Positions 7,737 through 17,038 of a DNA stretch of 64,000 bases are shown one piece after another (within the stretch, counting starts at the first letter, position 1; the number at the start of each line of letters is the position of its first letter). The notes below the pieces were generated by a model. It did not search any database, was not told the DNA's origin, and saw only the letters and a list, made by a program, of their open reading frames with translations. Position numbers and translations under genes: made by a program. This DNA is from Streptomyces spororaveus (GTDB taxonomy: Bacteria > Actinomycetota > Actinomycetes > Streptomycetales > Streptomycetaceae). The DNA is taken from positions 6,539,501-6,603,500 of the forward strand of contig NZ_BNED01000005.1 in assembly GCF_016755875.1 (NCBI RefSeq). The letters are read 5' to 3'.

Positions 7737-9128
7737 ATGGGGCAGCAGGAGACAGCCGACGTCGACGAGGTGTTCCGGGTCGAAACACACGGGATCGACC
7801 CGATTCCCGACGCCGAACGCCACGGCAGCGCCAAGGACCTCTTCTGGCTCTGGTTCGGCTCCAACCTCACCTTCACCTACGTGATCAACGGCGCCCTCGC
7901 CGTCGCCTTCGGGCTCTCCTTCTGGCAGGCCACCGCCGTGGTCGTGATCGGCGGACTCTCCTTCTTCGCCATCAGCGCCGCCGGACTCAGCGGCATCCGC
8001 ACCGGCACCGCCACCCTGGTCATCTCCCGCGCCGCCTTCGGCGTGCGCGGCAACTTCCCGGCCGGCGTCCTCAACTGGGTGGTGAGCATCGGCTACACCA
8101 TCGTCAACACCGTGGTCGGCACCCTCGCGCTGGAAGTCTTCTTCGCCGAGATCGGCTGGCAGAGCGGCACGGCCGGCCGCGCCGCCGCCCTCCTGGTCAC
8201 CCTCGCGCTGACCTTCGCCGTCGCCATGTGGGGCCACGCCACCGTGCAGTTCGCCGAACGCTGGATGGCCTACGTCCTCGCCGCCGGCTTCGGCGCCCTG
8301 CTCCTGTTCGTCCTGCCCGGCACCGACACCGCCGCCCCGGCCGCCGCCCCCGGGCTCTCCGGCTGGAGCCTCGCCTTCGTCGTCATGCTCGCCGGACCCT
8401 TCTCGTACCTGCCGATGCCCGCCGACTACACCCGCTACCTGCCCCGGACCACCACGCTGAAGTCCCTCACCTGGATGGGCGCCCTCGGCGGCTTCCTCTC
8501 CTCGGTCGCCCTCGGCGTCGCGGGCGTCGCCGCCGCCACCCAGGCCGACATGACCGACGCGGTCGCCGGCGCCGAGAGCCTGCTGCCCGGCTGGTTCCAG
8601 CCGCTGTTCCTGGCCCTCGTACTCGGCGGCTCCGTCACCAATTCGATCATCACGCTCTACTCCTCCAGCCTGAACCTCCAGGTCCTCGGCATCCCCTGGA
8701 GCCGCGCCCGGGCCATCGTCATCAGCGCCGCCGTCACCGCCCTCGGCTCGCTCGCCGCACTCTTCCTCACCGACTTCACCACCTCCCTCCTCTCCTTCCT
8801 CTCCCTGCTGATCATCGTGTTCGCCCCCTGGGGCGGAGTGTTCCTCGCCGACATGCTGCTGCGCCGCTGCCACTACGACGCCGACGCACTGCACGCCGGG
8901 AGCGCGGGCGCCTACTGGTACCGCTCCGGCTACCACCCCGCCGGCCTCACCGCCCTGCTCGCCGGAATGACCTTCGCCGCCCTGACCTGCGACTCCGAGC
9001 TGTGGACCGGGCCGCTCGTCGCCCCGCTCGGCGGCGCCGACCTCACCCTCCTCGGCTCGGTCGTCTCCGGACTCGCCTACTGGGCCCTCACCCGCCGCCG
9101 GGTCGCGGCCTACGCCGCTGCCGCCTGA
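7737..9128 (+). CDS. NCS1-family nucleobase permease (cytosine/purine type)
   Basis: 463 residues from an ATG with AGGGG about 7 nt upstream. About 12 hydrophobic segments are visible. The N-terminal HGIDPIPDAERHGSAKDLFWLWFGSN is the NCS1 entry motif, and FGVRGNFPAGVLNW and GPFSYLPMPADYTRYLPR are typical conserved loops of purine-cytosine permeases. It should import a nucleobase or related heterocycle with protons or sodium. The following amidohydrolase gene, 33 bp downstream, suggests uptake coupled to hydrolytic breakdown. The divergent TetR regulator probably controls both. Confidence 0.88.
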   Translation: MGQQETADVDEVFRVETHGIDPIPDAERHGSAKDLFWLWFGSNLTFTYVINGALAVAFGLSFWQATAVVVIGGLSFFAISAAGLSGIRTGTATLVISRAAFGVRGNFPAGVLNWVVSIGYTIVNTVVGTLALEVFFAEIGWQSGTAGRAAALLVTLALTFAVAMWGHATVQFAERWMAYVLAAGFGALLLFVLPGTDTAAPAAAPGLSGWSLAFVVMLAGPFSYLPMPADYTRYLPRTTTLKSLTWMGALGGFLSSVALGVAGVAAATQADMTDAVAGAESLLPGWFQPLFLALVLGGSVTNSIITLYSSSLNLQVLGIPWSRARAIVISAAVTALGSLAALFLTDFTTSLLSFLSLLIIVFAPWGGVFLADMLLRRCHYDADALHAGSAGAYWYRSGYHPAGLTALLAGMTFAALTCDSELWTGPLVAPLGGADLTLLGSVVSGLAYWALTRRRVAAYAAAA

Positions 9129-9161
9129 CCGCCACCGCACACGCAACGGAGCACCCCCGAC

Positions 9162-10820
9162 ATGGCACCCCACCCCTTCCCCGCCGACCTGCTGCTCACC
9201 GGAGCCCGGATCCACACCGTCGACCCCGGCCTGCCCGAGGCCCAGGCCCTCGCCGTCCACGACGGGCTGATCGTCTGGGTCGGCCGGGACGACGCGGCCG
9301 ACGCCTGGGCCGGACCGCACACCCGGCGGATCGACGCGGGCGGCAAGCTCGTCCTGCCCGGCTTCATCGACGCCCACAACCACGTTCGGCTCGGCTCCGA
9401 CGCGGACTGCGTCCAGCTCGCCGGGGTCCGCACCCTCGCGGGCATCCACGAGCGGATCCTGGCCTGGCGGGAGGCCAACCCGGACGCCGGCTGGATCGAG
9501 GCCGAGGCCTTCGACTACTCCGCGATCCCCGGCGGCCGGATGCCGTGCGCCGCCGACCTGGACCCCGTCACCGGGGACACCCTGGCGATCGTGCTCTCGT
9601 ACGACGTGCACACGGCCTGGCTGAACACGGCGGCCATGCGACGGCTCGGGGTCTCGCGGGACCGCACCGACCTGCCCTTCGGCACGGCGGCGGTGGACCC
9701 GGAGACCGGCGAACCCACCGGCTTCGTCAAGGACTTCGCCATCAAGGGACTCTCCCGCGACGGCCACCGGGCCCTGCGCGAGCTGGGTGTGCCCTGGGCC
9801 TCACCGGACCGGCAGTACGGACGGCTCGCCAAGAGCCTCGACGACGCCATCGGCTACGGCATCACCACCGTGGTCGAGCCGCAGAACTCCCTGGACGACC
9901 TCGAACTCTTCGAACGGGCCCGCTCCGAGGGGCGGTTGCGCTCCCGGATCGTCGCGGCACTGTTCCACCCGCGCGGTACCGGCGACGCCGACCTGGACGA
10001 ATTCGCCGACGCGGCACGGCGGTTCGCCGGAGACCGGCTGCGCGTCGGCCCGCTCAAGCTGTACATCGACGATGTGGTGGAACCGCGTACGGCCGCGCTG
10101 CTGGAGCCGTACACCGGCTGCGGCGCGCACCGGGGCGAGACCTTCTACCCGGCGGAGGAGTTCGCGGAACTGCTGGCGAAGCTGGACGCGCGCGGTTTCC
10201 AGTGCTTCGTCCACGCGACCGGCGACCGGGGCATCCGGACCGTCCTGGACGCGGTGGAACACGCGCGGACCCTGAACGGCCCGCGCGACGCCCGCCACCA
10301 GGTGGTCCACGTGGAGTGCCTGGACCCGGCGGACGTACCGCGCTTCGCGGAGCTCGGTGTGATCGCGTGCATGCAGCCGAGGCACTGCGCGCCGGAGATC
10401 GCGGGCCCCGGCCAGGACTGGGCGGAGAACGTGGGCGAGGACCGCTGGCACAAGGCCTGGCCGATGCGGAGCCTGCACGAGGCGGGGGCGGTGCTGGCGT
10501 TCTCCAGCGACTGGAACGTGGCGGAGATGGACCCGATGGTCGGCATCTACACGGCCGTGACGCGCCGCCCCCTGTCCGGCGACGGCCCGGCCTGGCAGCC
10601 GGCCGAGACGGTGGACGTGGCGACGGCCGTGTACGGCTACACGATGGGCTCGGCCCACGCCAACTTCCTTGACCGGGAGCGCGGTTCCCTCACGGTCGGC
10701 AAGGCCGCGGACTTCGTGATCCTGTCCCGGGACATCCTCGCCGTCCCGGCGGAGAAGATCCCGGGCACGGTCGCCGAGACGGTAGTGGTGGCGGGGGAGG
10801 TAGTCCACCAGGTGGCCTGA
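9162..10820 (+). CDS. YtcJ-like metal-dependent amidohydrolase
   Basis: 552 residues. The N-terminus has the small beta-sandwich of amidohydrolases (LLLTGARIHTVDP), then the metal-binding DAHNH in PGFIDAHNH (about residue 69). Later metal and active-site elements are FVHATGDRGIRTVLDAVE, HVECLDP and FSSDWNVAEMDPM, and the C-terminus returns to the sandwich (GSLTVGKAADFVIL). This is amidohydrolase family 3. The substrate is unknown; it is probably what the adjacent NCS1 permease imports. Stop at 10820 borders a large inverted repeat. Confidence 0.87.
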   Translation: MAPHPFPADLLLTGARIHTVDPGLPEAQALAVHDGLIVWVGRDDAADAWAGPHTRRIDAGGKLVLPGFIDAHNHVRLGSDADCVQLAGVRTLAGIHERILAWREANPDAGWIEAEAFDYSAIPGGRMPCAADLDPVTGDTLAIVLSYDVHTAWLNTAAMRRLGVSRDRTDLPFGTAAVDPETGEPTGFVKDFAIKGLSRDGHRALRELGVPWASPDRQYGRLAKSLDDAIGYGITTVVEPQNSLDDLELFERARSEGRLRSRIVAALFHPRGTGDADLDEFADAARRFAGDRLRVGPLKLYIDDVVEPRTAALLEPYTGCGAHRGETFYPAEEFAELLAKLDARGFQCFVHATGDRGIRTVLDAVEHARTLNGPRDARHQVVHVECLDPADVPRFAELGVIACMQPRHCAPEIAGPGQDWAENVGEDRWHKAWPMRSLHEAGAVLAFSSDWNVAEMDPMVGIYTAVTRRPLSGDGPAWQPAETVDVATAVYGYTMGSAHANFLDRERGSLTVGKAADFVILSRDILAVPAEKIPGTVAETVVVAGEVVHQVA

Positions 10821-10821
10821 T

Positions 10822-11317
10822 CCCCTGCGGGGTGCTCGGCGGTGCGCAGTTCGGGCTGTTCCGGCCCGGGTGGTCGCCTCAAGCGCCGGCGGGGCTGGGT
10901 GGTGTGGGGCGGGGCCCCGCACGAGGGTCTCCTCGGCTCGCGCATGCGGCCGTGGTTCTGCGGCTCGGCCTGGGTTGCGCGCTCGTCCTGCGGGGACCCT
11001 CCTGCGTGTCCCCGCCCCACGGCAGGGCTTCGGCAGTGCGAGCGGCCCCTGTCCCTTGGTGGTCTGCGGCGCGGCGGGGTGGGGGGACGTGGCGGGGTGT
11101 CCCCGCAGGACGAGCGCGCAACCACCCCGTATGGCTGGACCCTGCCCGCAGGCGCGAGCCGAGGAGACACCCCGGCGCGGCACCCCGCCCCGCCCCAGAC
11201 CGACAGGCCCGCACACCCCAGCCCCGCCGGCGATTGAGGCGCACCCCGGGCCGGGACAGCCCGAGCCGAACACCGCCGAGCATCCCGCAGGGACACCGCC
11301 GAGCAACCCCGCAGGGG
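10822..11317. repeat. ~500-bp imperfect inverted repeat filling a gene-free interval
   Basis: The 589 bp between the amidohydrolase and dnaE2 hold no credible gene. The two halves are reverse complements over most of their length. Anchors: 10822-10844 pairs with 11294-11317; 10876-10898 with 11218-11240 (one mismatch); a perfect 25-bp match pairs 10973-10997 with 11099-11123; the central ~100 bp is unpaired. The outermost motif CACCGCCGAGCA is tandemly duplicated in the right arm (11271 and 11294). The core CTCAANCGCCGGCGGGGCTGG resembles a dispersed intergenic element common in Streptomyces. Confidence 0.85.
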
Positions 11318-11322
11318 AGGGG

Positions 11323-11364
11323 TCGAACAAGTGTTTCGCACGGATATTCGAATTGCTCTATGGT
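11323..11364 (+). promoter_or_regulatory. LexA-like SOS box and promoter of dnaE2
   Basis: TCGAAC-N4-GTTTCG at 11323-11338 is one step from the actinobacterial LexA consensus TCGAAC-N4-GTTCGA. It overlaps the expected -35 position of a promoter whose -10 could be TATGGT (11359-11364). dnaE2 is SOS-controlled in other actinomycetes, which fits. The second half-site is imperfect, so binding may be weaker. Confidence 0.6.
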
Positions 11365-11409
11365 GGAGAGCGGGGGAGGTGTTCATTCGAGCGAAGCAGG
11401 AGGCCGCGG

Positions 11410-14400
11410 GTGCCTGGTTTTACGCATCTGCACACCGTTTCGGGGTTCTCCATGCGCTACGGAGGCTCACACCCGCAGCGGCTGGCGGACCGCGCCGCCG
11501 AGCGGGGCATGGACGCCCTCGCCCTGACCGACCGCGACACCCTGGCGGGCGCGGTGCGGTTCGCGAAGGCGTGCGCGCAAGCGGGCATCCGGCCGCTGTT
11601 CGGAGTGGACATGGCCGTCTCGCCCGCGACGGGCCCGGCCGGGTCGGGGGGCCCGACCGGGCCCGGCGCGGCCTCGTACCGGCGGCGCACCCCCGTCAAG
11701 GGCGGGGCCTTCGTCGACGAGTCCGCCGCGCGGGCCGTCTTCCTGGCCCGGGACGGGGCCGCCGGCTGGGCCGAGCTGTGCCGGATGGTCACCGCCGCCC
11801 ACGCGGAGGGGGCCGAGGTCCCGCTCGTGCCCTGGGAGGCCCTGCGCGGGGAGGGCGTCTTCGTCCTGCTGGGGCCCGGTTCCGAGGTGGGGCGGGCGCT
11901 CGCCGCGGGCCGCCCCGACCGGGCCGTCCGGCTGCTCGCGCCCTGGCGGGATGTCTACGGCGACTCCCTGCGCCTGGAGGCCGTCCACCACGGCCGCACC
12001 GGCACCGGGCCCGGCTCGCTCCGGCTGGCCGCCCGTACCGTCGGCTTCGCCGCAGAGCAGGGCGTTCCGGCCGTGCTGACCAACGCCGTCCGCTACGCCG
12101 ACCCCGGCCAGGGCCCGGTCGCCGACATCCTCGACGCGGCCCGCCGCCTGGTTCCCGTCGACCCCCGCAACCCCGCGTACCCGCTCGACAGCGGCGAGCG
12201 CTGGCTCAAGGCGCCCGCAGCCATGGCCGAGGCCGCCGACCGGATCGCGCAGGCGGCCGGCCTGCGTCCCGCCGACGCCAGGCGCCTGCTCGCGGAGACC
12301 CGGCGTACCGCCGAGGCCTGCTCCGTGGACCCCGAGGACGACCTCGGTATGGGGTCCGTGCACTTCCCCGAGGCCCGGCTCGTCGGCGCGGCCCACCGCA
12401 GCGCCCAGCGGGTCCTGGCCTCCCGGGCCTCGGCGGGCATGGTGCTGCGCGGGTACGCGGACGACCGCGCGTACTGGGACCGGATGCACCACGAGCTCGA
12501 CATCATCGCCTACCACGGCTTCGCCTCGTATTTCCTGACGGTCGCCCAGGTCGTGGACGACGTACGGGAGATGGGCATCCGGGTGGCCGCCCGCGGGTCC
12601 GGCGCCGGCTCCCTCGTCAACCACCTGCTCGGGATCGCGCACGCCGACCCCGTCGCCCACGGCCTGCTGATGGAGCGCTTCCTCTCCAAGCGGCGGCGGG
12701 TCCTGCCCGACATCGACATCGACGTGGAGTCCGCCCGCCGGCTGGAGGTCTACCGGCGGATCATGGACCGGTTCGGCACCGAGCGCGTCGCCACCGTCTC
12801 CATGCCCGAGACCTACCGGGTCCGGCACGCCATCCGCGACGTCGGCGCCGCCCTGTCCATGGACCCCGCCGTCACCGACCGGCTCGCCAAGGCCTTCCCG
12901 CACATCCGGGCCCGCGACGCCCGTGCCGCGCTGGAGGAGCTCCCCGAACTGCGTGACGTACGCGGGGAGTCGCACGGGCGGCTGTGGGAGCTCGTCGAAT
13001 CGCTGGACGCGCTGCCGCGCGGGATCGCCATGCACCCGTGCGGGGTGCTGCTCTCCGACGACTCGCTGCTCGCCCGTACGCCGGTGGTGCCCACCAGCGG
13101 CGAAGGCTTCCCCATGTCCCAGTTCGACAAGGACGACGTGGAGGAGCTCGGGCTGCTCAAGCTGGACGTGCTGGGCGTACGGATGCAGTCCGCGATGGCG
13201 CACGCGGTCGCGGAGATCCGCCGCGGCACGGGGCGGGAGCTCGACCTGGACGACCCGGCGCAGGTGCCGCCGGGCGACCGGGCCACGTACGAGCTGATCC
13301 GCTCGGCCGAGACCCTGGGCTGCTTCCAGATCGAGTCGCCGGGCCAGCGGGACCTGGTGGGGCGGCTGCAGCCGGCCACCTTCCACGACCTGGTCGTCGA
13401 CATCTCGCTGTTCCGCCCGGGGCCGGTGGCCGCCGACATGGTGCGGCCCTTCATCGAGTCCCGGCACGGGCGGGCCCCGGTCCGCTTCCCGCACCCGGAC
13501 CTGGCCGACGCGCTGCGCGAGACGTACGGGGTGGTGGTCTTCCACGAGCAGATCATCGAGATCGTGCACGTCATGACCGGCTGCGGGCGGGACGAGGCGG
13601 ACCGGGTGCGGCGCGGGCTGTCCGACCCGCAGTCGCAGCCGCGGATCAAGGTGTGGTTCGCGGCGAAGGCGGCCGAGCGCGGCTATCCGGTGGAGGTGAT
13701 CGCCCGGACCTGGGAGATCGTGGAGGCCTTCGGGTCGTACGGCTTCTGCAAGGCGCACGCGGTGGCCTTCGCGGTGCCCACGTACCAGTCGGCCTGGCTG
13801 AAGGCGCACCATCCGGCGGCCTTCTACGCCGGGCTGCTGACCCACGACCCGGGGATGTACCCGAAGCGGCTGCTGCTGGCGGACGCGCGGCGGCGGGGCG
13901 TGCCGGTGCTGCCGCTGGACGTGAACCGGTCGGCGGCCGACCATCGTATCGAACTGGTGTCCGATGTGGGTGGAGTGTGGGGACTGCGACTCGGACTGTC
14001 CGACGTCCACGGCATCAGCGGGGCCGAGGCGGACCGGATCGAGGCCGGACAGCCGTACGCCTCCCTGCGCGACTTCTGGGACCGGGCGCACCCGGGCCGC
14101 CCGGTCGCCGAACGACTCGCACAGGTCGGGGCGTTGGACGCCTTCGGAGCCAACCGGCGGGACCTGCTGCTGCACGTGTCGGAACTGCACGGCGCGCAGC
14201 GGGCCGCAGGCGTGCGCGGACCCCAACTCCCCCTGGACGGCGGCAGGTCCACGGCCTCCGTCGGACTGCCCGACCTGACCGAGGCGGAACGGCTCAGCGC
14301 CGAGCTGGGCGTCCTCGGCATGGACGCCTCCCGGCACCTGATGGGGGACCACCACGCCTTCCTGGCCGAACTGGGAGTGATCCCGGCGCGCCGGCTGCGG

Positions 14401-14958
14401 GACACCGAACACGGGCAGACCGTGCTGGTCGCGGGGGCCAAGGCGGCCACCCAGACCCCGCCGATCCGCTCCGGGAAGCGGGTCATCTTCACGACGCTGG
14501 ACGACGGTACGGGCCTGGTCGACCTGGCCTTCTTCGACGACAGCCACGAGCGGTGCGCGCACACCGTCTTCCACTCCTTCCTGCTGCTGGTACGAGGTGT
14601 CGTGCAGCGGCGGGGCCCGCAGAGCCTGAGCGTGGTCGGGGCGGCGGCGTGGAACCTGGCGGAGCTGGTGGAACTGCGGGCGGCGGGCGGCCTGGACGCG
14701 GTCGCGGCCCGCCTCGCCGAACCGGCGGCCGAGCCTGCGGCCGGTTCGGCCGCCGACGCGGCCGCCGGGGAGCCGGGCGCGAAGGGCCCGGGGGGTCCGG
14801 GGAGCCCGGGGAGCCCGGGGGGCCCGAGGGGTCCAGGCCGCCGGATCCGCATGTCCACCGGGTACGAGATGAACCCCTGGGCCGACCTCCAGCCACCGGG
14901 CACCGGCCCCGCGACCGGCCGCAAGCTGTGGCACTCCAGCCCGGGGAGCGCGGGATGA
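11410..14958 (+). CDS. dnaE2: Error-prone DNA polymerase DnaE2
   Basis: 1182 residues from GTG 11410, with GGAGG about 7 nt upstream; the PHP domain starts at once (FTHLHTVSGFSMRYGGSHP). The C-family polymerase core follows, with the catalytic LPDIDIDVE near residues 432-440, and an OB-fold domain near 1010-1080. Length and the compact PHP domain separate it from replicative DnaE1. It performs mutagenic translesion synthesis after DNA damage, normally with a Y-family partner; that partner overlaps it by 4 bp downstream. A Gly/Pro-rich, collagen-like stretch (about 1124-1145) links the core to the last ~35 residues, encoded by a ggg/ccc-rich repeat that could slip. Confidence 0.95.
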   Translation: MPGFTHLHTVSGFSMRYGGSHPQRLADRAAERGMDALALTDRDTLAGAVRFAKACAQAGIRPLFGVDMAVSPATGPAGSGGPTGPGAASYRRRTPVKGGAFVDESAARAVFLARDGAAGWAELCRMVTAAHAEGAEVPLVPWEALRGEGVFVLLGPGSEVGRALAAGRPDRAVRLLAPWRDVYGDSLRLEAVHHGRTGTGPGSLRLAARTVGFAAEQGVPAVLTNAVRYADPGQGPVADILDAARRLVPVDPRNPAYPLDSGERWLKAPAAMAEAADRIAQAAGLRPADARRLLAETRRTAEACSVDPEDDLGMGSVHFPEARLVGAAHRSAQRVLASRASAGMVLRGYADDRAYWDRMHHELDIIAYHGFASYFLTVAQVVDDVREMGIRVAARGSGAGSLVNHLLGIAHADPVAHGLLMERFLSKRRRVLPDIDIDVESARRLEVYRRIMDRFGTERVATVSMPETYRVRHAIRDVGAALSMDPAVTDRLAKAFPHIRARDARAALEELPELRDVRGESHGRLWELVESLDALPRGIAMHPCGVLLSDDSLLARTPVVPTSGEGFPMSQFDKDDVEELGLLKLDVLGVRMQSAMAHAVAEIRRGTGRELDLDDPAQVPPGDRATYELIRSAETLGCFQIESPGQRDLVGRLQPATFHDLVVDISLFRPGPVAADMVRPFIESRHGRAPVRFPHPDLADALRETYGVVVFHEQIIEIVHVMTGCGRDEADRVRRGLSDPQSQPRIKVWFAAKAAERGYPVEVIARTWEIVEAFGSYGFCKAHAVAFAVPTYQSAWLKAHHPAAFYAGLLTHDPGMYPKRLLLADARRRGVPVLPLDVNRSAADHRIELVSDVGGVWGLRLGLSDVHGISGAEADRIEAGQPYASLRDFWDRAHPGRPVAERLAQVGALDAFGANRRDLLLHVSELHGAQRAAGVRGPQLPLDGGRSTASVGLPDLTEAERLSAELGVLGMDASRHLMGDHHAFLAELGVIPARRLRDTEHGQTVLVAGAKAATQTPPIRSGKRVIFTTLDDGTGLVDLAFFDDSHERCAHTVFHSFLLLVRGVVQRRGPQSLSVVGAAAWNLAELVELRAAGGLDAVAARLAEPAAEPAAGSAADAAAGEPGAKGPGGPGSPGSPGGPRGPGRRIRMSTGYEMNPWADLQPPGTGPATGRKLWHSSPGSAG

Positions 14959-15965
14959 CCGCCGCCGAGCGGGTCGTGATGTGCCTGCGCCCGTACTCCG
15001 CCGACGGGGGCCCGCTCGGGGCTCGGGAGTACGCGGGGGTGCTCGCGCTGCTCGGGGGGATCACCCCGGCCGTGCAGGCCCTGCCACCCGACAGCGTCCT
15101 GGCCGAGGTCCGGGGCGCGCTGCGGTACTTCGGCTGCGACGCCACCCGGCTGGCCGCCGTGATCCGGGTCCGGTCCCTCGCCCTGTACGGCGTGGACGCC
15201 GCCGTCGGTGTGGCCGGCAACCCCATGCTGGCCCGGGCCGCGGCCCGCGAGGCCCGGCCGGGGGAGACCCTGGTGATCCCCGGGGAGCCCGCCGCCGTAC
15301 GGGACTTCCTGGCGGGCAAGCCCGTCACCGCTCTCGACGGGGTCGGGCCGAAGGCCGCCCGCACCCTGTGCTCGTACGGCCTCGATTCCGTCGGCCGGGT
15401 CGCCGCCGCCCCGCCCGCCGCCCTGCGGCGGATCCTCGGCGCCCGGCTCGGCCGGGAGGTGCACGAGCGCGCCCTGGGGATCGACCGGACCCCGGTCCGG
15501 CCGGGCGCTGCCGCCCGCGCCATCGCCGCCGAGCGGCTCTTCGATCTGGACGAGCTGGATCCCGCACGGCATCGGCGGGCCCTGCTCTCGCTGACACAGG
15601 AGCTCGGCGCGAAGCTTCGTACACAGGAACAGGGCCGGGGGCAGGTCTGCCGTGCCCTCTCGCTCACCGTCCGCTGCGCCGACCGCACCACGCTCACCCG
15701 CACGCGCACCCTGGCCGAACCCACCGCGCACTCGGCCGCCCTGACCGCCACGGCCTACGCCCTCTACGCGGGCCTCGGCCTGCAGCGGGCCCGGGTCCGC
15801 TCGCTGTCCCTGCGCGCCGAGGACCTGACCTCGGCCGAACGGGCCACGCGGCAGCTCAGTCTCGACCCCGAGGACGAGAAGGCCCGCCGCCTGGAGGCCG
15901 TCACGGACCGGGTCCGCGCGCGCTTCGGGCCGCACGCCATCGCCCGCGGCACACTGGCCGCCTGA
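14955..15965 (+). CDS. Degenerate Y-family polymerase (ImuB/DinB2-like) partner of DnaE2
   Basis: 336 residues, starting at an ATG overlapping the dnaE2 stop (ATGA). The thumb/HhH region is clear (VTALDGVGPKAARTLCSYGLDSVGRVAAAP, given here from about 123 on) and the little-finger domain follows. The N-terminal palm is shortened: the first metal-binding motif (usually DMDAF) is replaced by MCLRPYS, and the SxDE motif by PPDSVLAEV. Catalysis is therefore unlikely, as in ImuB, which acts as an adaptor between the clamp and DnaE2. In S. coelicolor a dinB-type gene likewise neighbours dnaE2. No imuA'-like gene is adjacent. Confidence 0.82.
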   Translation: MTAAERVVMCLRPYSADGGPLGAREYAGVLALLGGITPAVQALPPDSVLAEVRGALRYFGCDATRLAAVIRVRSLALYGVDAAVGVAGNPMLARAAAREARPGETLVIPGEPAAVRDFLAGKPVTALDGVGPKAARTLCSYGLDSVGRVAAAPPAALRRILGARLGREVHERALGIDRTPVRPGAAARAIAAERLFDLDELDPARHRRALLSLTQELGAKLRTQEQGRGQVCRALSLTVRCADRTTLTRTRTLAEPTAHSAALTATAYALYAGLGLQRARVRSLSLRAEDLTSAERATRQLSLDPEDEKARRLEAVTDRVRARFGPHAIARGTLAA

Positions 15966-16145
15966 CGGCCCGTCGGGCGGCTTACAGGCAGCCGGCCGGG
16001 CGACGCGCGAGTTTTTACCGACGCGTAACTTCCCTGTGTTGCTACTCACCCGTAATTTAGCGGCAGCAGCTCCCCCTTGTGATCCGGATCACGGGACGAA
16101 CCCCCACCCTCATCCCCTTGAGTCGACCCGCGAGGAGATCACCCG

Positions 16146-17006
16146 ATGCTGCCCTGGAGACGCCTGCTCCGCCCGCTCGCCGTCCTCACCCTCACCGCCG
16201 CCGCACTCGTCGCCCCCACCGGCGTGGCGCAGGCCGCGTCCGCCCCCAGCAGCGGCTGGAACGACTGGTCCTGCAAGCCGTCCGCCGCCCACCCGCGCCC
16301 CGTCGTCCTCGTCCACGGCACCTTCGGCAACTCCTGGGACAACTGGCTCGGCTTCGCCCCGTACCTCGTGCACCGCGGGTACTGCGTCTACTCGCTCGAC
16401 TACGGCCAGTTGCCCGGCGTGCCCCTCTTCAACGGGCTCGGCCCCATCGACAAGTCCGCCGAACAGCTCGACGTCTTCGTAGACAAGGTGCTGGCCGCCA
16501 CCGGAGCGTCCAAGACCGACATCGTCGGGCACTCGCAGGGCGGCATGATGCCGCGCTACTACCTGAAGTTCCTCGGCGGTGCCCCGAAGGTCAACGCGCT
16601 GGTCGGGCTCGCCCCCGACAACCACGGCACCACCCTGCTCGGATTCACCAAGCTCCTCCCGTACTTCCCCGGGGCCGAGGACCTGATCAGCACCGCGACC
16701 CCGGGCCTGGCCGACCAGATCGCCGGATCCGCCTTCCAGCAGAAGCTGAACGCGGGCGGGGACACCGTGCCCGGGGTGAAGTACACGGTCATCGCCACCA
16801 AGTACGACGAGGTGGTGACCCCGTACCGGAGCGCCTTCCTGGACGGGCCGAACGTGAACAACGTCGTACTCCAGGACCTGTGCTTCCTGGACCTCTCGGA
16901 GCACGTCGCCATCGGGCTCACCGACCGCATCGCCTGGCACGAGGCCGTCAACGCCCTCGACCCGGCGCACGCCGAACGGACCACCTGCGCCTCCGTCTTC
17001 GACTGA
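16146..17006 (+). CDS. Secreted triacylglycerol lipase (alpha/beta-hydrolase)
   Basis: 286 residues. A signal peptide covers residues 1-30 (AQA before ASAPS). The mature enzyme has the oxyanion loop PVVLVHGTFGN (52-62), nucleophile elbow GHSQGG (S130), a likely catalytic Asp in ATKYDEVVTP and His in LSEHVAIG. Two Cys pairs (C43/C80 and C-terminal C's) suggest disulfides in an exported protein. It matches the class of small Streptomyces/Propionibacterium lipases. ATG is preceded by GAGGAGATCACCCG. Converges with the LPMO gene 32 bp downstream. Confidence 0.88.
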   Translation: MLPWRRLLRPLAVLTLTAAALVAPTGVAQAASAPSSGWNDWSCKPSAAHPRPVVLVHGTFGNSWDNWLGFAPYLVHRGYCVYSLDYGQLPGVPLFNGLGPIDKSAEQLDVFVDKVLAATGASKTDIVGHSQGGMMPRYYLKFLGGAPKVNALVGLAPDNHGTTLLGFTKLLPYFPGAEDLISTATPGLADQIAGSAFQQKLNAGGDTVPGVKYTVIATKYDEVVTPYRSAFLDGPNVNNVVLQDLCFLDLSEHVAIGLTDRIAWHEAVNALDPAHAERTTCASVFD

Positions 17007-17038
17007 CGGGGCGCAGGCGGTCCGGACCCGGACAGGGT

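Noticed and set aside
7704..9767. Long open frame (687 codons) on the minus strand opposite the NCS1 permease and amidohydrolase
   Set aside because: Gly/Glu-rich shadow frame caused by high GC; the opposite strand has full family motifs and a ribosome-binding site.
10825..11400. Several open frames in the inverted repeat
   Set aside because: They occur on both strands because the arms are self-complementary; no ribosome-binding site or family similarity.
11467..14934. 1155-codon open frame antisense to dnaE2
   Set aside because: No motif, low-complexity Arg/Gly composition, and dnaE2 is unmistakable.
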